NCBI RefSeq assembly: GCF_000426345.1
Contig: NZ_AUFE01000020.1
Coordinates: 1-64,000 of the forward strand
From: Cupriavidus phytohabitans
Lineage (GTDB): Bacteria; Pseudomonadota; Gammaproteobacteria; Burkholderiales; Burkholderiaceae
DNA length: 64,000 nt
Direction of reading: 5' to 3'
Position 1 is the first letter of the stretch. Each line of letters starts with the position of its first letter. The position numbers and the translations under genes are program-made. Under the pieces are notes generated by a model. The model worked only from the letters and a program-made list of their open reading frames with translations. It was not told the origin of the DNA and ran no database searches. Below are positions 34,331 through 41,634 of the stretch, in pieces.

Positions 34331-35293
34331 ATGGAAACGCTCCGCTCCCGAGGCATCAATCGCGACGACGTCTGGGCCGCCGCCGACAGCCTGCTCAAGG
34401 CAGGCCAGCGTCCGACCATCGAACGCATCCGCCTGCATCTGGGCCGCGGTTCGCCCAATACTGTCAGCCCCCACCTCGACGCTTGGTTCGCCGCGCTCGG
34501 CGGGCGATTGCAGGATCCGCAAGGCTTTGCGCCGAAGCCGGGTTGCCCGGAACCGGTCACCGAAGCGGCGCGTTACCTGTGGGAAGCTGCATTGCAGGTT
34601 GCCCAGGCGCAGGCGGAAACGGCGCTGACCCAGCGCGAAACGGCGCTGGCCGACGCGCAGGCGGCATTGGCCAGGGAACGGGAGGCGCTGGAGCAGGAGC
34701 GCCTGGTCATGCAGGCGCGGCTGGACGGTGCCGAAGCGGCGATGGCGGAGCTGACGCGCGCGCGGGACGAGGCGCTGGAGCGCGGCGCACAGGCCGAAGC
34801 CCGCGCTGCAGGCCTGCAGCAGCAGGTGGAGACGTTGCGAGCCGAGGCTGGCGTCGCGCTGGAGGCCCGTGCCTCGTTGCAGCGGGAATTCGCCGCGGAA
34901 CGCGGCGCGTGGGACCAGGAGCGCGAAACCATGACCGCCCGCGCCACGGCCAGCGAACGCCGGCTGGCGCTGGAACTGGATGCGGCCCGCATGGCGGGCA
35001 AGGAAGCGCAGAAGTTGCTGGAAGCAGAACGCAAGGCCGCGCTGGAGCGGCTGGCGCACGCTGCCGAAGCGGCTTCACGCCAGGGCGGCGAGATGATGCG
35101 GCTAAGCCAGTCGATTGCCGTACTGGAAGAACGCATCCGCCAGCGCGAGGCGATGCTTGTCGAATATCGCGAACAGAAGGGTGCCGGCAGCCAGGGCGTT
35201 GCCGCGGCGGGCCGGCGCGGGCGCCCGGCGCGTGGAGCACTGGCCGGCGGCGCGAGTGCCCTGCTGCGGACGCGGGCGGCGCCGGGCGGCTGA
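34331..35293 (+). CDS. KfrA-like DNA-binding coiled-coil protein
   Basis: A 320-residue protein. The N-terminal 70 residues (INRDDVWAAADSLLKAGQRP, TIERIRLHLGRGSPNTVSPH) match the KfrA N-terminal DNA-binding domain known from broad-host-range plasmids. Residues 85-280 form a long alanine/glutamate/arginine-rich coiled coil, and a short basic glycine-rich tail follows. Plasmid KfrA is an autorepressor that forms filaments and helps plasmid stability. Here it pairs with a chromosomal-type recombinase gene, suggesting a mobile or partition-like islet. Confidence 0.85.
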   Translation: METLRSRGINRDDVWAAADSLLKAGQRPTIERIRLHLGRGSPNTVSPHLDAWFAALGGRLQDPQGFAPKPGCPEPVTEAARYLWEAALQVAQAQAETALTQRETALADAQAALAREREALEQERLVMQARLDGAEAAMAELTRARDEALERGAQAEARAAGLQQQVETLRAEAGVALEARASLQREFAAERGAWDQERETMTARATASERRLALELDAARMAGKEAQKLLEAERKAALERLAHAAEAASRQGGEMMRLSQSIAVLEERIRQREAMLVEYREQKGAGSQGVAAAGRRGRPARGALAGGASALLRTRAAPGG

Positions 35294-35304
35294 ACCGCGG
35301 TGCG

Positions 35305-35361
35305 TTACACCTGCGCGCCAGTGCGCAGCATGTGCTTCTGGATCTTGCCGCTGGTGGAATA
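35305..35361 (-). pseudogene. Remnant of an AMP-forming acyl-CoA synthetase (last 18 codons)
   Basis: Minus-strand translation gives YSTSGKIQKHMLRTGAQV followed by a stop. The STSGKIQKHMLR part is the A10 catalytic-lysine motif found at the extreme C-terminus of AMP-forming CoA ligases. Upstream of it the frame no longer resembles the family, and the LexA box of the helicase gene begins 60 bases away. The rest of the gene must have been lost when this region was rearranged. Confidence 0.55.
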
Positions 35362-35421
35362 ACGATTTGCTCTTTCCTTATGCCGCCGTTGCCGCACAGG
35401 GCGGGAGAATCGGTTCGGATA

Positions 35422-35437
35422 CTGTATATTCATACAG
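35422..35437 (+). promoter_or_regulatory. LexA (SOS) box of the nuclease-helicase gene
   Basis: CTGTATATTCATACAG is a perfect CTG-N10-CAG palindrome-type site, nearly identical to the E. coli consensus CTGTATATATATACAG. It ends 22 bases before the start codon, so LexA bound there would block the promoter. Confidence 0.85.
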
Positions 35438-35459
35438 CCTTTTTAGCGTTCCAGCCTTC

Positions 35460-37781
35460 GTGTCCGTCGACCCACTTGCCGCCCCCGTTCGTGCCCCAGC
35501 TCCAGCGCAAGCTCCCGCCTACGTCGTCGCCGTGCGCGCGTTGTGCGACTTCACCGCCAGGGCAGGCGACCTCGACCTGCGCTTCGTGCCGACGCCAACC
35601 GCGCAGGAAGGCGTCGCCGGCCACTCCCTGGTGACCGGCAGGCGCGGACCGGACTACCAGGCGGAAGTGCCGCTGTCGGCGGATTTTGGGCCCTTGCACG
35701 TTCGCGGCCGTGCCGATGGCTTCGATCCGGGGGCCAACCGCCTGGAAGAAATCAAGACCGTGCGCGGCGAGGCCGCCGTGCCGGATAACCACCGCCACCT
35801 GCACTGGGCGCAGGCAAAGATCTATGGCTGCCTGATGTGCCGCAAACTCGGATTGCCCGGGATCGACGTGGCCGTGGTCTATTTCGACATCATCGGCCAG
35901 CGCGAGCACCCGGTGGTGCAGCACTTCACCGCGGACGCGCTCGATGCGTTCTTCGTCCAGACCTGCGAACGCTTCCTGCGGTGGGCCCAGGCCGAACTGG
36001 CGCACCGGCAGGCCCGCGATGCCGCGCTGGCGCGGCTGGCCTTTCCGCACCCGGCATTCCGAACTGGCCAGCGCGAACTGGCGCAGGCGGTCTACAACGC
36101 CAACCGCGCCGGGCGCACCCTGCTGGCCCAGGCGCCGACAGGCATCGGCAAGTCGGTCGGCACGCTGTTCCCGCTGCTCAAGGCGATGCCGGGGCAGGGC
36201 ATCGACAAGGCGTTCTTCCTGTCGGCGCGCTCCACCGGGCGCGGCGTCGCGCTGCAGGCCGCCCAGGCGCTGCGCAGCCACGGCGCGCAGCCGCTGCGCG
36301 TGATCGAACTGGTGGCGCGAGACAAGGCCTGCGAGCATCCGGAGCTCGCCTGCCACGGCGAATCCTGCCCGCTGGCGCGCGGCTTCTACGATCGCCTGCC
36401 GGCCGCGCGCGAAGCCGCCTGCGATGTGCCGGTGCGTAACCGTGCCGCGGTGCGCACGCTGGCGCTGGCGCATGGCATCTGCCCCTACTACCTGGCGCAG
36501 GAACTGGTGCGCTGGAGCGATGTGGTGGTGGCGGACTACAACTATTTCTTCGACCGCAGCGCGCTGCTGTATGCGCTGACGATCGCCAACGGCTGGCGCG
36601 CAAGCGTGCTGGTCGACGAGGCGCACAACCTGGTCGAGCGCGGCCGCGCCATGTACACCGCCGAGCTGGATCCGCACGCGCTGCGCGAAGCCCGGCGCGG
36701 CGCGCCCGGCGCGGTGGCCAGGCCGCTGGCCCGGCTGGCGCGCCACTGGAGCGCGCTGGCGCGGCAGGCCGACGTTGCCTATGAAGTCTTGCCGGAAGTG
36801 CCCGCGCCCCTGCTGCGGGCGCTCGATGACTGCTGCGCGGCCGTGCTGGCGCACATGACCGAGCAGCCCGCGGCGATCGACCCGGCGCTGCAGCGCTTTT
36901 ATTTCGATGCGCTGCATTTCAGCCGGCTGGCAGAGCAGCTCGATGCCAGTTCGCTGTTCGATATCCAGCGGCCAGCCCTCGCCGCAAACGCCCGGCGCGG
37001 CAACCATGCGCGCCTGTGCCTGCGCAACGTCATCCCGGCGCCGTTCCTGCGGCCGCGCTTTGCCGCGGCGCATTCCGTCACGCTGTTCTCGGCCACGCTG
37101 GACCCGGCCGCCTACTACCTCGATACGCTGGGTTTGCCTGCCGACTGCGCGCGCGTGGCGGTGCCGTCGCCGTTCCGGGCGGAACAACTGTCAGTACGTA
37201 TCGCCAGCCGGATTTCCACCCGCTATGCGCGGCGCGGCCAGTCGCTGCCGGACATTGCCGCGCTGATGGCGAACCAGTTTCGCGCCCGCCGCGGCAACTA
37301 CCTCGCGTTCTTCAGCAGCCACGAGTACCTGCAGCAGGCCGTGTCGAATTTCACGCAGGCCCATCCCGACATTCCGTACTGGGTCCAGTCGCGCGGCATG
37401 GACGAGGCGGCGCAGGCCGCCTTCCTGTCCGCCTTTGTCCCGGATGGCGCAGGCATCGGCTTTGCCGTGCTGGGCGGCGCCTTTGCCGAGGGCGTGGACC
37501 TGCCCGGCGAGCGCCTGATCGGCGCCTTCGTCGCCACGCTGGGGCTGCCGCAGTTCAACGCGGTCAACGAGCAGTTCCGCGCGCGCATGCAGTCGGCCTT
37601 CGGCCAGGGCTACGACTATGCCTATCTCTATCCGGGCTTGCGCAAGGTGGTGCAGGCCGCGGGCAGGGTGATCCGCACGCAGCAGGACGAAGGCGTGGTC
37701 TACCTGATCGACGACCGCTTTGCCGCGCCGGAGGTGCGCCGGCTGCTGCCGGAATGGTGGCAAATCGGCCCGGCGGCGTAG
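35460..37781 (+). CDS. XPD/DinG-type DNA helicase with N-terminal PD-(D/E)XK nuclease-like domain
   Basis: A 773-residue protein. The first 180 residues resemble a Cas4/RecB-type nuclease (GRADGF near 85 and EEIKT near 97 supply the D...ExK motif). A superfamily 2 helicase follows: Walker A APTGIGKS near 224, four cysteines for an iron-sulfur cluster (about 290, 297, 302 and 340), DEAH box VDEAHN near 384 and motif VI QAAGRVIRTQ near 733. It should unwind and perhaps cut damaged or branched DNA. The start is a GTG at 35460 without a clear ribosome site. A LexA box lies just upstream. Confidence 0.88.
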   Translation: MSVDPLAAPVRAPAPAQAPAYVVAVRALCDFTARAGDLDLRFVPTPTAQEGVAGHSLVTGRRGPDYQAEVPLSADFGPLHVRGRADGFDPGANRLEEIKTVRGEAAVPDNHRHLHWAQAKIYGCLMCRKLGLPGIDVAVVYFDIIGQREHPVVQHFTADALDAFFVQTCERFLRWAQAELAHRQARDAALARLAFPHPAFRTGQRELAQAVYNANRAGRTLLAQAPTGIGKSVGTLFPLLKAMPGQGIDKAFFLSARSTGRGVALQAAQALRSHGAQPLRVIELVARDKACEHPELACHGESCPLARGFYDRLPAAREAACDVPVRNRAAVRTLALAHGICPYYLAQELVRWSDVVVADYNYFFDRSALLYALTIANGWRASVLVDEAHNLVERGRAMYTAELDPHALREARRGAPGAVARPLARLARHWSALARQADVAYEVLPEVPAPLLRALDDCCAAVLAHMTEQPAAIDPALQRFYFDALHFSRLAEQLDASSLFDIQRPALAANARRGNHARLCLRNVIPAPFLRPRFAAAHSVTLFSATLDPAAYYLDTLGLPADCARVAVPSPFRAEQLSVRIASRISTRYARRGQSLPDIAALMANQFRARRGNYLAFFSSHEYLQQAVSNFTQAHPDIPYWVQSRGMDEAAQAAFLSAFVPDGAGIGFAVLGGAFAEGVDLPGERLIGAFVATLGLPQFNAVNEQFRARMQSAFGQGYDYAYLYPGLRKVVQAAGRVIRTQQDEGVVYLIDDRFAAPEVRRLLPEWWQIGPAA

Positions 37782-37916
37782 AAATTACACGGCGTGATGG
37801 GCTTGGCCAGGCCGCTGGCGGCCCCGCCGGGCCAGAACGAATCTGGCACGAATCCGGCAGCAATGCGACCATGCGTGCCGACCGCATCCCGTCGTCATCG
37901 AACCAAGGACCCGACC

Positions 37917-38240
37917 ATGCCCATGACCCAGCATTACGCGGCCACCGAGCCGCCCCGTACCGAAGTGGATGCGCTGAACGGCGGCACCGTGCTGGAGTTC
38001 GGCGCCCCGTGGTGCGGCTTCTGCCAGCGTGCGCAGCCCGCGCTTGCCGAAGCGTTCGCCGTGCATCCGGGGCTGCGCCATATCAAGGTCGAGGACGGCA
38101 GCGGGCGCCCGCTCGGCCGCTCCTTCCGCATCAAGCTGTGGCCGACGCTGGTATTCCTGCGCGACGGGCAGGAAGTCGCCAGACTGATAAGGCCGACCGA
38201 GGCGGATCCGATCCGGGAAGCCATGCGGCGCATCAGTTGA
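37917..38240 (+). CDS. Thioredoxin-family protein
   Basis: A 107-residue cytoplasmic thioredoxin-fold protein. The active site WCGFC (residues 32-36) replaces the usual WCGPC; the phenylalanine should shift the redox potential. The cis-proline is present in LWPTLVFL, and the strand-turn IKVEDGSGRPLGRSFRIK is typical. It lacks a signal peptide. It is preceded by the helicase gene (136 bases), but nothing links them beyond position. Confidence 0.85.
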   Translation: MPMTQHYAATEPPRTEVDALNGGTVLEFGAPWCGFCQRAQPALAEAFAVHPGLRHIKVEDGSGRPLGRSFRIKLWPTLVFLRDGQEVARLIRPTEADPIREAMRRIS

Positions 38241-38410
38241 CCGCTGTGGGCGCTTAAGACGGAACTTCGGCAATTTTCGGCCACGCCAGGGGCGCTCAAC
38301 CCTGCTTTGGGAGGGAACACCCGGAGCTCCTTCTGCCGTTTGTGCAGAAGCCTTGACGACGCGCCGCCTGTCACGGCCTCCGGCCAGGGCTGATACCTGG
38401 CACGAGACCG

Positions 38411-38746
38411 TCAGCGGCCGGCCGGCAGCACCATCGTCACCAGCACCGACGCATCGGTGTCGGCGGTCAGGTCATAGCGCACGCCCGGGCCGACGTAGAG
38501 CAGGTCGCCCTGGCGCAATCCGCGTTCGGCGCCGTCCACGCGTAGCCGGACTTCGCCTTCCAGGCACTGCACCGTCATGGGACCGTCGACTGCATGGGGC
38601 GGCACATGCTTGCCCGCCTTCAGCACCAGCCGCATCACTTCCAGCGGGCCTTCCTTGAACAGGGCTTGGGTGACAGTCTGGTCGAGGCGCGTGCCCAGGG
38701 GCAGCACGCTGGCGATCTGTCCGGAAGCTAGGTGGGGGAGGGACAT
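38411..38746 (-). CDS. Small cupin-domain protein
   Basis: A 111-residue single-domain cupin. Motif 1 (MRLVLKAGKHVPPHAVDGPMTVQCLEG, with histidines for a metal) and motif 2 (LRQGDLLYVGPGVRYDL, the usual late histidine replaced by arginine) are visible. Its substrate or ligand is unknown; such proteins often sense or modify small acids or sugars. It stands alone, with 230 bases to the next convergent gene. Confidence 0.75.
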   Translation of the reverse strand: MSLPHLASGQIASVLPLGTRLDQTVTQALFKEGPLEVMRLVLKAGKHVPPHAVDGPMTVQCLEGEVRLRVDGAERGLRQGDLLYVGPGVRYDLTADTDASVLVTMVLPAGR

Positions 38747-38859
38747 GCGCGGCTCCTCGCTGTAGTGGGTCGTGTGATGTGTGCGTTGTCAGGCGCAGCT
38801 GGCATTTGCCGCCAGCAGGCCTTTCCAATCTAGCACCGGAGCGCGCGCCTCAGTAGGGT

Positions 38860-39000
38860 TCAGCGTGCCGCAGCCGGCGTAGCCTGGATCGCCGAAGCGG
38901 GCGCCGCGGGGGCACTTTGTGCACAGGGAACCGCATGGCGGGCGCGAGCTTCGGCGCGGGCGCGCTCGATCACGGACGAAGTGTAGTCACGCTGATCCAT
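38860..39000 (-). CDS. Possible small protein of 46 residues
   Basis: An ATG frame giving MDQRDYTSSVIERARAEARA followed by an alanine-rich end. The first half is a charged amphipathic helix. AGGA directly abuts the ATG, which is too close for a normal ribosome site. It is oriented like the cupin and efflux genes on either side. No family is recognised; coding status is uncertain. Confidence 0.35.
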   Translation of the reverse strand: MDQRDYTSSVIERARAEARARHAVPCAQSAPAAPASAIQATPAAAR

Positions 39001-39027
39001 TCCTGTGACGATTAAAAATGACAAAAA

Positions 39028-40503
39028 TCAGTCGCTTTTTTCATCGTTATGCGCAGGCCTTTCCAAGGGCTCTGCCGGGGCCTTGGGTGCGGCTTGCCAA
39101 CCGCCGCCCAAGGCGAGGAACAGGTCCACCTGGCGGTATGACACCTGTGCTTCGGCCACCGCCAGGGCGGCCTCGGCATCGGCCAGCGCCTGCTCGGCGT
39201 CGAGACGGTCGAGGTAAGGGATGCGCCCGGCCTGTTGCAGCCGCACCTGCTGGCGCGCGGCTTCGCCGGCCTGCTCGCGCGCCGCATGCAGCGACTCTTG
39301 CCGCTCCAGTGCGCGGGTATAGGCGGACAGCGCCGTTTCCGTTTCCTGCAGCGCACGCAGCACGGCGCCGTCGAAGCGAGCCAGCGCGGCGTCGGCGGCC
39401 GCCTCATGGCCGTGGATGCGGTGACGCACGCCGTTGGTCGGCAGCGACCAGCTCAGCATGGGGCCCAGGCTCCAGCGCGCCGTCGGGCCGCTGCCCAAGT
39501 CGCTGAGCACGCCGGTCAGGCCTGCGCTGGCGCCGATGCGGATCGAGGGGTACAGGTCGGCGGTGGCAACGCCGATGCGCGCGGTCGCCGCGGCCAGCTC
39601 CCGCTCGGCCTGGCGGATATCGGGACGGCGCCGCAACAGCGCGGCACCGTCGCCGACCGGCAACGGCGCGTGCAATTCCGGCTCGGTGTGGCAATCGACG
39701 TCGTCCGGCGCCAGTTCCGACGGTGGTTTGCCCAGCAGCAGCGCCAGGCGGTGGTGCGCCGCGGCGCGCTCCGCCGCGAAGGCCGGCAAGGCGGCGCGCA
39801 GTGCTTCAGTGCGGGCGCGTTCGCGGGCCACGTCCGGCGGCTGCGCGCGGCCGGCGGCGACCAGCCGGCGGGTTGCGTCCAGCGTTCGCTCGCGCACGGC
39901 AAGCTGCTGCGTGGCCACTGCCAGTTCATGGGTGGCGGCGCATCCCTGCACGTAGGCGCGCACGGTCTGCGCGGCCACGCTGACGCGCACCATGTCGAGG
40001 GTGGCTTCGCTGGCTTCGGCGCTGGCGAGCGCGGCCTCGTCGGCACGCGCCAGCTTGCCGAAGAAATCGACCAGGTAGGACACGCCGAAGCCGAAATCGC
40101 CCAGGTTGAACACCGGCGGCTTGACAGTCTGCAGGAAGCTCTGGGCCGACAGCTGCGCGCGCGACACGCTGGCGTCGGCCCCGCCCTGCGGCAGGTTCTC
40201 GGACTCGACTTCGTGCAGCAGCGCCACCGCGCGCCGCAGGTTGGCCGAGGCGGCGCGGATGTCGGTGTTGGCGGCCAGCGCCTGTTGCACCAGCCGGTCG
40301 AGCCGCGCGTCGTCATAGAGACGCCACCAGTCGTCAGGGACCGGGCCGATGTCGACACCATGCGCGGTGCCGCCCTGCAGCGCGCCGTTGGCCCGCGCAG
40401 CCTTGAACGCGGCGCGTTCGGGCACTCGGTAGTCCGGGCCGACCGTGGCACAGGCGCACAGGCACGCGGCCGCGCACGCCAGCCAGCAAAGGCGCCCGCT
40501 CAT
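39028..40503 (-). CDS. Outer-membrane efflux lipoprotein (NodT/OprM family)
   Basis: A 491-residue TolC-like outer-membrane factor. The lipobox (CLCAC) gives a lipidated cysteine at about residue 18, followed by ATVGPDYRVP, typical of the NodT group. Two long coiled-coil repeats follow, with SYLVDFFGKLARADEAA and RRRPDIRQAERELAAATARI. It would form the outer duct of the tripartite pump with the products of the three genes upstream, overlapping the fusion-protein gene by four bases. Confidence 0.9.
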   Translation of the reverse strand: MSGRLCWLACAAACLCACATVGPDYRVPERAAFKAARANGALQGGTAHGVDIGPVPDDWWRLYDDARLDRLVQQALAANTDIRAASANLRRAVALLHEVESENLPQGGADASVSRAQLSAQSFLQTVKPPVFNLGDFGFGVSYLVDFFGKLARADEAALASAEASEATLDMVRVSVAAQTVRAYVQGCAATHELAVATQQLAVRERTLDATRRLVAAGRAQPPDVARERARTEALRAALPAFAAERAAAHHRLALLLGKPPSELAPDDVDCHTEPELHAPLPVGDGAALLRRRPDIRQAERELAAATARIGVATADLYPSIRIGASAGLTGVLSDLGSGPTARWSLGPMLSWSLPTNGVRHRIHGHEAAADAALARFDGAVLRALQETETALSAYTRALERQESLHAAREQAGEAARQQVRLQQAGRIPYLDRLDAEQALADAEAALAVAEAQVSYRQVDLFLALGGGWQAAPKAPAEPLERPAHNDEKSD

Positions 40504-41390
40504 GATCGCGCCGCGGCAGGGCGCCGCGGTTCGCGCACCGACACCGTCGCGGTGCGGCCCGAGACCAGCCTGACGTCGGCGGGCACGTCTTCCAGCACGA
40601 TCCGCACCGGCACGCGCTGCGCCAGCCGGACCCAGTTGAAGGTCGGGTTGACGTTGGGCAGCAGGTTGGAGCCGGCACTGCGGTCACGGTCCTCGATGCC
40701 GGCGGCGATGCTCTGCACATGCCCGCGCAGGTGCCGGGGCTCGCCCATGATATGGACGTCCACCGGGCTGCCGATGTGGATGCGGTGCAGCTTGGTTTCC
40801 TCGAAATACCCTTCCACATGGAATGACGCCGCGTCGACCATCGACAGCACCGGGCGGCCGGTGGACACGTAGTCGCCCAGGCGCGGCAGGCGGTCGTTGA
40901 GGTAGCCGGCCACCGGGCTGCGCACGCTGGTGCGCTCCAGGTTCAGCCGCGCCAGCCGCACCGTCGCCTCGGCCTGCGCCAGCGCGGCTTCGCCTTGCTC
41001 CACGCGGGCGCGGCCCTGCTCGGCGACTTCGCCGGCCACGAGCCCGTCGAGCGCCCGGTTGCGCGCGGCTTCGCGCCGCGCCTGGGCCAGCGTCGCGCGC
41101 AGCGTGGCGGCGGTGGCCAACGCCTGCTGCAGTGCCAGCGCGTAGCGGTCGCGGTCGATCTCGAACAGCAGCTCGCCGCGCTGCACGTACTGGTTGTCGC
41201 GCACCGGCACGCGCGTGACCAGGCCTGCGACGTCGGGCGCGACCTGGACGATGTCGGCGCGCACATGGCCGTCGCGCGTCCATGGCGCGGCGGTGTAGTA
41301 GTCCCACAGGTGGCGCAGCACCAGCACGGCGGCGAGCACGGCCAGCAACGTAGGCAGCAAGGGAAGCAGGGGGCGGAGTCGGAGTGTCAT
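40500..41390 (-). CDS. HlyD/EmrA-type membrane fusion protein of the efflux operon
   Basis: A 296-residue periplasmic adaptor anchored by one N-terminal helix (about residues 7-28). The biotinyl-lipoyl-like halves (VQVAPDVAGLVTRVPVRDNQ and RSPVAGYLNDRLPRLGDYVS) flank a helical hairpin, then a beta-barrel region (VEGYFEETKLHRIHIGSPVD). It resembles AaeA, which works with FUSC-type pumps for aromatic carboxylic acids. It overlaps both neighbouring genes by four bases, so the four genes form one operon. Confidence 0.9.
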   Translation of the reverse strand: MTLRLRPLLPLLPTLLAVLAAVLVLRHLWDYYTAAPWTRDGHVRADIVQVAPDVAGLVTRVPVRDNQYVQRGELLFEIDRDRYALALQQALATAATLRATLAQARREAARNRALDGLVAGEVAEQGRARVEQGEAALAQAEATVRLARLNLERTSVRSPVAGYLNDRLPRLGDYVSTGRPVLSMVDAASFHVEGYFEETKLHRIHIGSPVDVHIMGEPRHLRGHVQSIAAGIEDRDRSAGSNLLPNVNPTFNWVRLAQRVPVRIVLEDVPADVRLVSGRTATVSVREPRRPAAARS

Positions 41391-41605
41391 GACAGCAGTT
41401 CCGGTACCGCGGCGAAGACCGCCGCCACAGTGCCCAGGACGATCACATAGAGGGAAAGATTGAACAGCGAGCGGTGCCAGATATGCCGGTAGCAGCCCAG
41501 CGCCGCCAGCGCCAGGCGGATCGCGGTGGTGGCGGCGAAGGCCAGCACCATCAGCACCAGCACGCCTGGCACGAACACGCCATAGAGATCGATTTCACTG
41601 AGCAT
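41387..41605 (-). CDS. DUF1656 small membrane protein (AaeX-like)
   Basis: A 72-residue protein with two hydrophobic helices and the family start MLSEIDLYGVFVPGVLVLM. DUF1656 proteins are encoded between the pump and the fusion protein in AaeXAB-type operons; their role in the pump is not known. It sits 29 bases after the FUSC-type pump gene and overlaps the fusion-protein gene by four bases. Confidence 0.9.
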   Translation of the reverse strand: MLSEIDLYGVFVPGVLVLMVLAFAATTAIRLALAALGCYRHIWHRSLFNLSLYVIVLGTVAAVFAAVPELLS

Positions 41606-41634
41606 CGGGAATGCAACGAGGGCGGGGAACGGGA

